A stretch of DNA of 64,000 nt from Flavivirga abyssicola (lineage in GTDB: Bacteria; Bacteroidota; Bacteroidia; Flavobacteriales; Flavobacteriaceae), in assembly GCF_030540775.2 (NCBI RefSeq), contig NZ_CP141266.1, forward strand, positions 3,831,001 to 3,895,000. The letters run 5' to 3'. A program made the position numbers and the translations under genes. Shown one piece after another: positions 46,201 to 52,337 of the stretch (positions within the stretch are counted from its first letter, which is position 1; each line of letters begins with the position of its first letter). The notes below the pieces were generated by a model. The model had not been told where the DNA came from, did no database searches, and saw only the letters and a list, made by a program, of their open reading frames with translations.

Positions 46201-47438
46201 TTGTTGAACCTGCACAGCCATTAATCGCAGATTTTGTAACAACAGAATTAACTTGTCCAGGTGCTGATGATGGTATATTACAAATAAATGCGTCTGGTGG
46301 TACAGGATTGATTAGATATGCTATTTCACCAAGATTAGATCAGTTTTTCGAAACATCTACATTTGAAAACCTTGCTCCTGGTACGTATCAGGCCATTGCA
46401 CAGGATGAATTAGGATGTTTTGTGTTTGATACTTTTACTATTGGTTCGCCAACTCCAGTATTAGTAAGTCTTGTCCCTGGTTCATTAATTCCTGAGGTTT
46501 GCGAGGGTGATGCAGATGGATCATTTAGCATTGATATTTCAGGAGGTAACTTACCATACAGTGTCGCTATAGATGATATAAATGGCACTTATGTGACTGG
46601 AACAGCTACTCAAACACAGTTCGATTTTGATAATCTAAGTGGAGGAGATCATATTGTATATGTTAGAGATGCTCGTAATTGTGAATCTGAATGGACTATC
46701 GCATTCCCGTCATCAGTAAGGATTAATCCTGAAGCTGCTGTTGAGTATGCTTGTACTGGAAATATAACAACAAATACCGTTACAATAACTGTAGATGCTA
46801 GTATAACTGATTTGACAGATCTGGATTACTCGTTAGATGGAGCACCATATCAAGCTAGCAATGTATTTGTAAATGTGCCGGCTGGATTAGACCATTATGT
46901 AGACGTAAGACATACAAATGGATGTATTCAAAGAACGGAAGGTTTTGATATTGATCAATCAGATCCATTAACTCTTGTTTTAGAAGATGGCGGATTAAAT
47001 GAAATTGTTGCCGTAACTAATGGAGGATCAGAACCATACGAATACACGCTTAATGGTGAATCTTATGGCAGTACTAACACATTCCTTATTTATTCATCTG
47101 GAGATTATACTGTTACTGTAACAGACAGAAATGGTTGTATTGCTACAGTTACCAGATATTTTGAATATATAGATGTATGTATTTCGAATTATTTTACCCC
47201 TAACGGAGATAATGATCAAGACGAATGGGGGCCAGGTTGTACATCTCAATACAAAGATCTTACTTTCGATATTTTCGATAGATATGGTCGAGCCATAGCA
47301 ACATTACGTGTTGGAGAAAAATGGGATGGTAAATATAATAATGCAGAGCTTCCAACTGGAGATTATTGGTATATATTAAAGCTTAATGATCCAAAAGATA
47401 ATCGTGAATTTGTTGGACACTTTACACTTTATAGATAA
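34257..47438 (+). CDS. Giant SprB-like surface adhesin with T9SS type B sorting domain
   Basis: This 4393-residue secreted protein has a signal peptide (ELIVLLILLFSIQLFAQ), an N-terminal region of about 350 residues, a DUF11-like repeat at about 360-465 (VLTKTVEDEFGNNIGGGLVDLGDELNYVIGF), and then several dozen SprB-type modules of 70-100 residues. Each module has a C-x-G-x-x-x-G start, a GG-x-x-PY-x-YS core and a V-x-D-x-NGC end. The C-terminus is a type B sorting domain (ISNYFTPNGDNDQDEWGPGC... GHFTLYR). SprB of Flavobacterium johnsoniae is a mobile gliding adhesin of similar plan. It lies between two PorP/SprF-like genes, as expected for a T9SS cargo and helpers. Adhesion or gliding is the likely role. 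Confidence 0.92.
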   Translation: MKKPTTLKKELIVLLILLFSIQLFAQNQVPFTPRFNQDLKGDIILIGNNILGPNNNDFNNNSTYNDEVNMRYIDIDSDGTTFSSSSADLQIPINPHIPPAANDCYEIVHAGLYWSAVTDGAEPINTVKLRGPTGGYNDITGTVIFNAGSTSVDGGNSFPYACYADVTNIIRALGTDQGTYTVANVSSSQGQTELFGNFTGNSAGWSLFIVYQNPSLPGKSITSFDGFSTITRSTPGLDVTVSGFRTVPAPAPVRANFAFAALEGDKPITGDRLIINGTRLSDLNRDQNNFFNSSVTGPPVRVPNSSNALGFDTGILAVPNPANAVINNDDTSATVRLETGRDTYFPYFFAFAVDIIAPNMVLTKTVEDEFGNNIGGGLVDLGDELNYVIGFQNTGNDDATGLTIRDVLPTNIEFNYPADMGLLPPGLTVQSYNPATRELIFAVDDSVIEENDPVLEIRFKVTVVRECSLLNDACDNIVSNQAFSTYRGTLNPLFVISDDPSFSTNTGCLLIPGATNFIADIDCTFEEDVILCGDNVVLTAGDDYDSYLWSTGETTQSITVTAPGTYTVRNTATAPCQSIDQIFNVITYGAGVPNPVIPFADQVVVCPDDGTELPNIFMCGASDTTFIDTNITDANSIIWQRLDESSCTAVADIRCPNVEATCTWNTVQTGPDYLVDTAGQYRLTLNYTGGCFNEYYFNVYENVLLPTATSNDIICTTPGEIVVADVPSGYEYSIDNVNFQPSNVFSITTAGIYTVYIRQIGVTPNPCVFTIPDIQIRERNFTVTTDITQPLCHNGQGSVLVAANDVRPQYYFSISQGATLINSVGPIVASDYTFPNLNPGTYTIDVTTDDGCVFNGDIDIINPTLLEATAALTSPLTCTDGEITVYPVGGTSPYFYFVNSTTVFQTLPQIPVTAAGTYDIRVVDSNNCFVDISIDVDAIQPPAYTVSKTDILCAGTGNVGEIDINVTNANGNTLRYSIDNGATYSNSPVFTGLAVGSYEVLVEYTSGTDVCVTAPQTIDIIELSAITGTATLTTPYTCTTNGEITVSGVSGGTAPYSYSIDGINFQPGLTFTGLTDGSYTVTIRDANNCTFTAPAIDINPLDPPTNLTFSNTALTCPTNESDVTITTTTGGTAPLEYRIIAPAPSVTGYQSSITFTGLAPAIYTFEVRDANNCTYSESYEIEALPALTVVGALVNNITCFGASDGAVRFTVAGTTGFTYTINGGTSTAGTSPIDLTGLSAGPYAIVVTDTATNCQATASVTVDAPPAALSVTVTESPITCLADGSVIINAVGGWGGNSYTLTQPDTTVLGPQGSNTFGGLTQAGTYTATVTDSNGCTATDTFTLSLTTLPVASIDVTSDLCYDTTNAATLVATVTSGGQAPFEYNINGGPFGSSNTFTGLTPGSYTIIVRDAYGCQVTLPAQTIAPQLTLSAVLTKDIDCSAAPDALITGNVSGGTPPYEYTTSFNGGAYNPLSTAIAGTTFVRAVASPGDYRFRVTDAQGCQVESGVVTVNPAVNPTATVTTVNPTCNGGANGSVQITASGGEGPYEYSFNGSAFTTTSFYDTLSASIVYAYQVRDSKECLFNGTVTLTEPDALAATHAVTPFSCSATNTSQPATITVTATDGTAPYQFSFNGSGYSATNTFNVNDDGTNQTIPYSVRDNQGCIFNSSVTINALNPPMAGTITSTPVTCINTTSTATVTPAVGTGVGALTYEITLPAAFVASNGTGIFPGLDPDITYTFRVTDADGCYYTETHRIEPVVNIAVTGALVNDVSCNGGTDGAVTFTVSNFATTYSYTINGVLPATTGQSAVTIPLTLLPAGDQVIVVTDETTGCTDTFTVPVSEPAAALGLSATSTNVFCTNDNSQITVTATDGTPNYTYAAVITGAGAPAIGAYSSGNVITVDTNSAADLVWDVYVRDANDCIEMTTVTIVSDPLPTVSTPALASNQCSVTSGFTFTATPGAGAITPLTYSIDGGTSYQTSPTFTVNGPGTYTVTIRDGNGCTATSATTTEVFAPVTAGAILTKDLTCSVPQEATMDITVSGGNTPYSYRASIGGVAYAGPQIPIVGSAFTYTPVSLVGTTYQFEITDANGCTVETNIITTNTAVNPVITSVTQTQFISCFGDPTAAIDIIIDNTVGLAPYTINVNNDTTTTNYGTQTSGLPAGSYTITVTDANGCTDTDTIAISEPSAINTLFTAVPITCFGGGLSSGSITVDGITGGTAPYNIFVTGTGAYSNSALGVPGTAAVPFTVIDFGLYQISVVDANGCTQLIQDVLVASPPTDLDITVNTLPTICTTGGTAVVTIGGTLTGNGPYHFAIYTGPGMTYSAPTAAPWQDEDAFGSETSTFTGLLPGVTYTFIIYDEFTQCYYFETSTIPIPTNSTLTTTAVVENNITCTGSADGNVSFDINSTYLVTTDVTYTVFNSLTLATTGITGSGTVPASGTLSVSNLGPLPVGNYFVVVEEDLGATNAGCSVSTTTFSITESAALLTISAAVSKNANCNELGTITATAANGTGPYEYQAVVSGSPVVPANWAAANTFNLAGTTTYDIYVRDAYGCVQFATQVLPTDQPPTISPVAQQCYTGTPINITLSGTVFVGTAAYSINGVAGPYQASPNFTIASPGTYTLSIRDDNGCTATTSYVVEPQLLLNANMTQDLECQGVDASITLTPTGGVGPYTLEVSFNSGGFIPAVSPFTTSVAGDYVFRVTDSQGPPGCPALSNTVTVTPRTTPTLTEVHTDVTCIGDTDGRIVVTASNGIPPYQYSNDNGVTFQASNEFSGLAPATYNIVVRDSKNCDSAATSVVIDEPLVVTSGPVLTQGLTCGTGNAAQAATITINAGGGTPPYVYSFDGGVNFTPVNIFTTTTAGPVNTMVRDSRGCLSAVVPINIPALVPPTDLDFVATPVTCTNLTSDVTLTTTGGVGVLAYAILSPASATGNTTGAASGVFTGLAPDIYLFEVTDANGCTYEESYTVEDVTNITVLGVFGNDVTCNGTPTGAGSFTVGNFAGTYSYSINGAAAVVGQSATTINLPPSIAGTYTIVVTDETTDCTATDSVVINEPALLTLTETGNINANCNEDAQVTVEANFGTPGYTYAFVQDGVAPVPADFTSNATAFLNPATNTDWDVWAQDANGCQEQIDVTIATDPLPTVTAVVDNQCTGTSSFTITATPGAGAITPLSYSIDGGVSYQTSPVFTVSTAGSYIVTIRDGNNCTANTVAPIDVFAPLAANATLTKDLTCSLPTDASMDIEVLGGNGPYSYRVSIGGVAYAGPQIPFAGTTFTYNNATADTYQFEITDANSCTTETNVITTNATIPVTFTTTVIDVSCNSGNDGSITVNLDPGNDNPVYTYEIIAGPILRPSQTSNLFEDLVAGDYTVEVTSGKGCTNTAVVRVDEPLALTVSGTATPYTCAPDNSVNTSTLTINEGAGTGTAPYAYSIDGTNYFTTNTFDIIDTGVPQTINIFVRDNNGCIESNTVNIAPLPTLTAATVAVATPIDCNGTGSVDITVTGGSGNFTFQMLPSGTPQASNIFSITNPGTYHFQVNDLDTGCTIDASYEVLPFDTIDAVINTPTQVTCFTDNNGGFELNISGYTGPYNYDILDSTGASVRGLTAANTSTNPELVTGLTGGNYTVVVTETASPFCTTTSNVITIDSPASALTLVATETANVTCDNNVGTITAVASGGRTPYEYELTGAATVAYSPSGMFTNLSAGAYIVNVRDAGGCIVSDPITLNIPTPINATVTPSASLLSCFGDTNGTITVNATGGQGSNYSYTLNMVSPIVASSGPQTDPVFTNLGAGTYNVTVTDGYNCVFNSPNVVINEPTQIQTTLAKETSQTCLTNATLTLSATGGTGPYTYSDTPNFVTTLGSFATSVTFPVPVGSHVYYVRDANGCNANVSNEIIIDPLPALTVDLDSVNINCAGDNTGVITATAQGGLGNYVYTLQDTSGNDITPVTQNTPGVFTELVAGSYQVRVESLDCLITSARIDIVEPAQPLIADFVTTELTCPGADDGILQINASGGTGLIRYAISPRLDQFFETSTFENLAPGTYQAIAQDELGCFVFDTFTIGSPTPVLVSLVPGSLIPEVCEGDADGSFSIDISGGNLPYSVAIDDINGTYVTGTATQTQFDFDNLSGGDHIVYVRDARNCESEWTIAFPSSVRINPEAAVEYACTGNITTNTVTITVDASITDLTDLDYSLDGAPYQASNVFVNVPAGLDHYVDVRHTNGCIQRTEGFDIDQSDPLTLVLEDGGLNEIVAVTNGGSEPYEYTLNGESYGSTNTFLIYSSGDYTVTVTDRNGCIATVTRYFEYIDVCISNYFTPNGDNDQDEWGPGCTSQYKDLTFDIFDRYGRAIATLRVGEKWDGKYNNAELPTGDYWYILKLNDPKDNREFVGHFTLYR

Positions 47439-47453
47439 TGAAAATAAAGGATT

Positions 47454-48461
47454 ATGATATTGAAATTTAAAATGATACGAATACAAAAATTATTTATATA
47501 TATGTTTCTCTTGGTTATAGCTAACAGCTATAGCCAAGAGTTGCACTTACCTGTTTTAACACAATATTTGGCAGAAAATAATTTTGTAGTCTCTCCTGCA
47601 TATGCAGGAATTGGAGATAATTTAAAGGTAAGGGCTAACGGATTAACACAGTGGGTTGGTATTAAGGATGCACCACAAAATCAATCCATTTATGCAGATT
47701 TTAGAATTGCAGATCGTTCTGGAATAGGCGTGTCTTTTTATAATGATAGTAATGGAAATACCATTCAAAAAGGTGCTAAATTTTCGTTTGCGCATCACCT
47801 TATTTTAGACTATTATGCTAAAATGTATTTATCATTTGGTATTTCTTATAACATTAATAGTTTTAGAATTGATGTTGATAAATTTGAAAACAACTCTCAA
47901 AATCCAATCACAAATATCCCAACGGACGATAGGGCAATTACAAATAACAACTTTGATGTTAGTGCCTTGTATAGGTTTAAAGGGTTTTTTATGAGCTTTA
48001 ATGCTAATAATATTTTAGGTAAAGATTTTGATTTTGAGGAAACTATTAATGCTATAGAAGAGCCTAATTTACTTTTAAATTATCAAATTTATTCAGGATA
48101 TACATTTAGAGGCCCAAAAAAGAGTGGTTTAGAATATGAGCCATCAATTTATTATCAATTATTCAGTAGTGATAGTAGATCAAGTACCGATATTAATTTT
48201 AAATTCAGAAAGTTTAATAGAAAAGAAGATTATTATTGGGCTGGGATATCCTATCGTTTTCTTAATGATCAGTTTTTTAAACCTTTAAATATAGGACCCA
48301 TGATAGGTTTTAAGAAATCTATTTTCTATTTAGGATATGCGTATCAAATAACAACCAATAATTTGTCTAGTTTCAACTCAGGAACACATATGGTTACTAT
48401 TGGATTAGACTTTTTACGAGGTATTAGTAACTGTCCATGTACACAAAGTCCAGTGCACTAA
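47454..48461 (+). CDS. PorP/SprF family type IX secretion system membrane protein
   Basis: This 335-residue outer membrane protein has a signal peptide (IQKLFIYMFLLVIANSYSQE) and the family pattern LPVLTQYLAENNFVVSPAYAGIGDNLKVRANGLTQWVGIKDAPQNQSIYADF, followed by barrel strands and HMVTIGLDFLRG near the C-terminus. SprF is needed for export of SprB in Flavobacterium johnsoniae; this gene starts 15 bases after the giant adhesin and is probably its dedicated helper. An internal ATG at 47472 could also be the start, still leaving a good signal peptide. A 13-bp hairpin lies inside the signal peptide coding region. Confidence 0.9.
   Translation: MILKFKMIRIQKLFIYMFLLVIANSYSQELHLPVLTQYLAENNFVVSPAYAGIGDNLKVRANGLTQWVGIKDAPQNQSIYADFRIADRSGIGVSFYNDSNGNTIQKGAKFSFAHHLILDYYAKMYLSFGISYNINSFRIDVDKFENNSQNPITNIPTDDRAITNNNFDVSALYRFKGFFMSFNANNILGKDFDFEETINAIEEPNLLLNYQIYSGYTFRGPKKSGLEYEPSIYYQLFSSDSRSSTDINFKFRKFNRKEDYYWAGISYRFLNDQFFKPLNIGPMIGFKKSIFYLGYAYQITTNNLSSFNSGTHMVTIGLDFLRGISNCPCTQSPVH
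47510..47538 (+). promoter_or_regulatory. Stable RNA hairpin inside the signal peptide coding region
   Basis: CTTGGTTATAGCT (47510-47522) pairs with AGCTATAGCCAAG (47526-47538) over 13 bp in RNA, counting one U-G pair, with a 3-base loop. It lies 56-84 bases into the SprF-like gene. It could tune translation of the helper relative to the adhesin or protect the 3' segment of the mRNA; the effect is inferred. Confidence 0.4.
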
Positions 48462-48543
48462 TTAGTCATTAAACAATTAATAGTCTTTATTTCTAATTTA
48501 TCTAGAGTAAATGCATCTATATGCTTTTTAGTTAACAGTAAAA

Positions 48544-49380
48544 TTAATGGAATAAATTATAGAAAAAAGCCCCTAGTTTAGAGCGTTCTATGTCTCCATT
48601 TTTAATTTTTAACTTACGTTCCTTTGCTTGCCTTTTATAAAATTTAAAATAGTTATTTCTTCTTAATTTGTTTAATCGTTTTTTCTCTAACTCTTCTGGA
48701 GAACAAGTATAATTTGAGTTTCCAACTGCTCTACCAACTACAACGGTCATAATTTCGCCCGTAATGACTTCTTCTAATTCCAGTAAAATAACACGAGGCA
48801 TTTTTTTATTAATTTCAATCTCTTTAGGCTTATATCCCAGATAGCTAACCTGTAATATGTCTCCTGTCTTAGCTTTAATAGAAAAATTACCATCAAAATC
48901 GCTCACAGTGCCTATTGTAGTTCCTTTAATCAAAATTACTGCGTCTGGTAAGGGTGTTTTACTTTTATCGATTATAGTCCCTTTAATTTCATTTCCTTTT
49001 TCCCTATTTATAGTATTCTGATTAACTTGTATATCCTTTTGCAGAGTATCTAATTGTACGATTTTTGGTCGCCCTTGTGAATATGAATATTCACTGGAAA
49101 ACCCTAATATGGCAAATAGACCAGATGCCAGAAAAGATAAATAATTATTAGTTTCTTTTCTGCTATAAACCAAGTCTCTTTTTAATTGAGTTGATTTAAA
49201 ACGACCACAAACATTAGAGTTTTCTGTAAATGTTTTAACAATATATTCATCGGTTTGCGAAGTGAAGTCAAAAACTGTTTTCTGGCAAACCTTACAATGC
49301 CTCCCTTTTTCTTCTGGAGTCATTTTGTTCCAATTCTCATGACATGGTTTTGGTATGTCTATCTTTATAACGTTTCTCAT
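48544..49380 (-). CDS. CarboxypepD_reg-like domain protein with N-terminal four-Cys motif
   Basis: This 278-residue protein starts with a cytoplasmic-looking Cys motif: Cys13 in PKPCHENWNKM, Cys29-x2-Cys32 in RHCKVCQK and Cys58 in NVCGRF, which could bind a metal. A hydrophobic segment at about 80-100 (NYLSFLASGLFAILGFS) is followed by a carboxypeptidase-regulatory-like beta domain at about 130-205 (IKGTIIDKSKTPLPDAVILIKGTTIGTVSDFDGNF). The C-terminus is strongly basic. The combination occurs in Bacteroidota proteins of unknown function. It is a stand-alone gene convergent with the SprF-like gene. Confidence 0.75.
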   Translation of the reverse strand: MRNVIKIDIPKPCHENWNKMTPEEKGRHCKVCQKTVFDFTSQTDEYIVKTFTENSNVCGRFKSTQLKRDLVYSRKETNNYLSFLASGLFAILGFSSEYSYSQGRPKIVQLDTLQKDIQVNQNTINREKGNEIKGTIIDKSKTPLPDAVILIKGTTIGTVSDFDGNFSIKAKTGDILQVSYLGYKPKEIEINKKMPRVILLELEEVITGEIMTVVVGRAVGNSNYTCSPEELEKKRLNKLRRNNYFKFYKRQAKERKLKIKNGDIERSKLGAFFYNLFH

Positions 49381-49468
49381 AGTTCAAAGATCTATAAGAA
49401 GTACATAAAATAAAACCCAAAATGAGTAAACACCTCTTTTTGTTGAGGGAATTAAACTAGTAGACGGA

Positions 49469-50488
49469 CTATTTTTCTAAAATCTTTATCATTTTAAAAG
49501 ACTTAAAAAGATGAAAAAGCCCAGGTAAAATTATTAATCCTCCAATAATTAAAGAGATGCCTAATACATTAGTAACTTCATTCGTTGAAGCAGTTTCTAA
49601 AATACTGATTTTATCATTGGAAGTAATAATAAAATAAGGAAAGTGAGTTACCATGGCAGCTATCAAAATCAAAATAACCTGTAAGCCAGCCAAAGAACGG
49701 CTCATAATTTTCCGAGCTTGCTTTATACTTTTTAATAAAGGAAAAATTAAAAAAGCAGAGAGTAATACTAAACTAATCGTATAAGGGTTTTTTAAAAAAC
49801 CTGTAGCAAAAATAATATCATAGATAAATCCGTAACTTAATACTATAAAACCCAATAAGATAACGACTATAGTCGCATTCCGAGCTTTTTTTACATATAT
49901 ACGTCTATCGTCTCTTTCTGCTTCTCCTATTAATAATATGGACGTTAAAAAAGTGCATAAAGCAGCAAAGAACAGCCCAATTAAAATTGAAAAGGCATTA
50001 AACCAGGGGTTTATAAATAATTCATAAAAAGTAAATAATTCATAATCTTGAGTGATGATTAATTCACCAGATAACATGCCTCCAGCTGTCATTCCCAGAA
50101 AAATAGGAGTCAAAAAGCTCGATATTCTAAACATCCAATCGTATAAAATTTGAGATTTATCTTTATAAGCATCATAATGCCTAAACACAAAAGCAACGCC
50201 TCTCATGGTTATACCTAATAAAACCAAGGTTAAAGGGATGTGTAAATACACAGTAAGCACATTATAAAACTCTGGAAACCCCACCCATAGAATAACAACA
50301 AGAATGATAATCCATATATGGTTTGCTTCCCAAACAGGTCCCATAACCCGATATACGGTCTTTTTTGTTATTTGCTGACTCTTTTTAGTTGAGAATAATT
50401 CAACAATACCTGCGCCAAAATCTGCACCGGCCAGTATAACATATAATAGTAATGAAACCATTAAGAAGAATAAAACTACGTATAACAT
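49469..50488 (-). CDS. cydB: Cytochrome bd ubiquinol oxidase subunit II
   Basis: This 339-residue protein has about nine hydrophobic segments. The N-terminus (LYVILAGADFGAGIVELF) and the GPVWEANHIWIIILVVILWVGFP segment are hallmarks of CydB. It is the second subunit of the terminal oxidase that reduces oxygen with quinol at the inner membrane, with high oxygen affinity. It directly follows cydA: cydB starts at 50488 and cydA ends at 50489, with no intervening base. The C-terminal MIKILEK tail is short. No CydX-type small ORF was recognised next to it. Confidence 0.95.
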   Translation of the reverse strand: MLYVVLFFLMVSLLLYVILAGADFGAGIVELFSTKKSQQITKKTVYRVMGPVWEANHIWIIILVVILWVGFPEFYNVLTVYLHIPLTLVLLGITMRGVAFVFRHYDAYKDKSQILYDWMFRISSFLTPIFLGMTAGGMLSGELIITQDYELFTFYELFINPWFNAFSILIGLFFAALCTFLTSILLIGEAERDDRRIYVKKARNATIVVILLGFIVLSYGFIYDIIFATGFLKNPYTISLVLLSAFLIFPLLKSIKQARKIMSRSLAGLQVILILIAAMVTHFPYFIITSNDKISILETASTNEVTNVLGISLIIGGLIILPGLFHLFKSFKMIKILEK

Positions 50489-51793
50489 CTAAACAAGTTT
50501 TGAATTATTAAGTGATTTTATTTGTCGTCTCATAAGCCAGATGACTGCTACTGTTAGTATACTGTAGAGTGTGATATACATGTAAAAACTATAAATCATT
50601 CCAGGCATTGGAGTAACGGCATCTTTCGTTTTCATTATGTTGTGAATAATCCAGGGTTGCCTACCCACTTCTGTAACAATCCAACCAGCTTCTAAAGCAA
50701 TAAAACCCATGGGAGCAAGCAGGACAAATAAAAGCCAAAACTTGTTATTGAGCCACCACGTTTTCTTTTTTAAACTAATAAAAAACAATAACCCAACAAC
50801 TAATAGTAAAGTACCAATACCAACCATAGTTTGAAAAGCATAATGAACGATGGCCACGTTGGGGCGTTCATCTTCTGGAAAATCATTCAAACCTTTTACT
50901 TCGGCATTAAAATCCCCAAAAGCAAGAAATGATAAGGCTTTAGGAATTTCTATTTTATAAGAGACTTCCTTTTTCTCAACATCTACTATACCACCAATAT
51001 AAAGTGGTGCACCTTTTTTTGTTTCATAATGCGCTTCCATGGCAGCCAATTTTACAGGTTGTCTTTTAGCAATGTCTTTTGCAGAAAGGTCACCGCTTAT
51101 AGGCTGTAAAATGGCAGCAATGGCGCCAAATGTAATCGCTATTTTAAATGCTTTTTTATGAAGGTCTGTTTGTCTTTTTTTATAAACTTGATAAGCATGT
51201 ACCCCAGCTACAGCAAAACCAGTTGCAGTAAAAGCAGCCAAAACCATATGCAAGGCTTGGGTAAACCATGCAGGGTTCAATAAAGCTTTTACGGGGTCAA
51301 TGTTTAAGAATTCACCGTTAATATAATCAAAACCAGAAGGCGCATTCATCCATCCATTAGCAGAAACCACCAAAATACCAGAAGCTACGCCGGCAATACC
51401 AACAATAACTCCTGTAAACCAATGGAATTTTTCAGAAATCTTTCCCCAACCGTACAAATAAAACCCTAGAGCTATGGCTTCTACAAAAAAAGCAGCGCCT
51501 TCTAAAGAAAAAGGCATACCAATTATAGGGCCAGCATGTTTCATAAATTCAGGCCACAATAAACCTAATTCAAAAGACAATGCAGTACCGGAAACAGCCC
51601 CAATAACAAAAAATATGGCGACACCTTTTTGCCAAGATTTAGTGAGTTTTAAATAAACAGGGTTTTTAGTATTCAACCATTTTTTATGAGCAACAACCAT
51701 AAAAAAAGGCATTACCATACCTATACACGCAAATACAATGTGAAAAATAAGCGTAAATGCCATTTGTAATCTTGAGGCATCTAAATTATCCAT
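50489..51793 (-). CDS. cydA: Cytochrome bd ubiquinol oxidase subunit I
   Basis: This 434-residue protein is the haem-carrying subunit. It shows SRLQMAFTLIFHIVFACIG (His18, corresponding to the haem ligand near residue 19 of E. coli), the AFFVEAIALGFYLYGW segment with its conserved Glu, KLAAMEAHYET of the quinol loop and the signature EVGRQPW. It is shorter than the E. coli protein (about 520 residues), so it has the short-Q-loop form common in Bacteroidota. It precedes cydB directly. A promoter-like sequence lies 24 bases upstream of the start. Confidence 0.95.
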   Translation of the reverse strand: MDNLDASRLQMAFTLIFHIVFACIGMVMPFFMVVAHKKWLNTKNPVYLKLTKSWQKGVAIFFVIGAVSGTALSFELGLLWPEFMKHAGPIIGMPFSLEGAAFFVEAIALGFYLYGWGKISEKFHWFTGVIVGIAGVASGILVVSANGWMNAPSGFDYINGEFLNIDPVKALLNPAWFTQALHMVLAAFTATGFAVAGVHAYQVYKKRQTDLHKKAFKIAITFGAIAAILQPISGDLSAKDIAKRQPVKLAAMEAHYETKKGAPLYIGGIVDVEKKEVSYKIEIPKALSFLAFGDFNAEVKGLNDFPEDERPNVAIVHYAFQTMVGIGTLLLVVGLLFFISLKKKTWWLNNKFWLLFVLLAPMGFIALEAGWIVTEVGRQPWIIHNIMKTKDAVTPMPGMIYSFYMYITLYSILTVAVIWLMRRQIKSLNNSKLV

Positions 51794-52337
51794 AAGAAAG
51801 GATTTAAAATAGTATTACAAAGGTACTTTATAAAGGTTAATTTTAATCAAAATATAGCCTATAATATTCTAATATTTTGGGGTAAATTAAAAACGTATTT
51901 TGCAAATGAAATATTTTAAATATTTATTGAGAATTATATACCCGTTGAAGTTAAATTTATAGAGGCATAGATGTTTGCACTTTTGTTATTTTAAACTTTA
52001 TGAACTCATCTTGACTTTTTGTTTTTAACCGAAAATGAGATAAAATTTGTTCAGATGAGGTATTTTTTGCAAGGCATAGCAGTGCTAAGCATAAAAAAAG
52101 TAACAACATATAGGCGAATTTTAGCCATTTTTTAGGAAATAGAAAAAGTAAAGATGAATTCTATATAAATTAGTTTAATAAGCCACCCATTATAAGTTTT
52201 ATTTGTTGTTAGAGTTAAATATAATGCTATAAAAATAGAGTCTTAGAAGGTTAAAATTCAATTTTAACATTTTATTAATAAGGGGACGTAAGATAAAAAG
52301 CGTCCTTAGAGAGTAACATAAACAAAAACAATTACTA
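51794..52337. other. Divergent intergenic region
   Basis: This 544-base gap contains the cydAB promoter candidate (51818-51851), an imperfect hairpin GCATAGCA/TGCTAAGC (52074-52090) in a stretch that looks like a dispersed flavobacterial repeat, and a GGACG/CGTCC hairpin (52284-52305) in the leader of the peptidase gene. I found no ORF worth annotating. Confidence 0.4.
51818..51851 (-). promoter_or_regulatory. Flavobacterial-type promoter of cydAB
   Basis: On the minus strand, TTTG (complement of 51848-51851) is followed after 22 bases by TACCTTTG (complement of 51818-51825), matching the TTG / TAnnTTTG consensus within its usual 17-23 base spacing. The ATG of cydA is 24 bases further. Confidence 0.5.
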
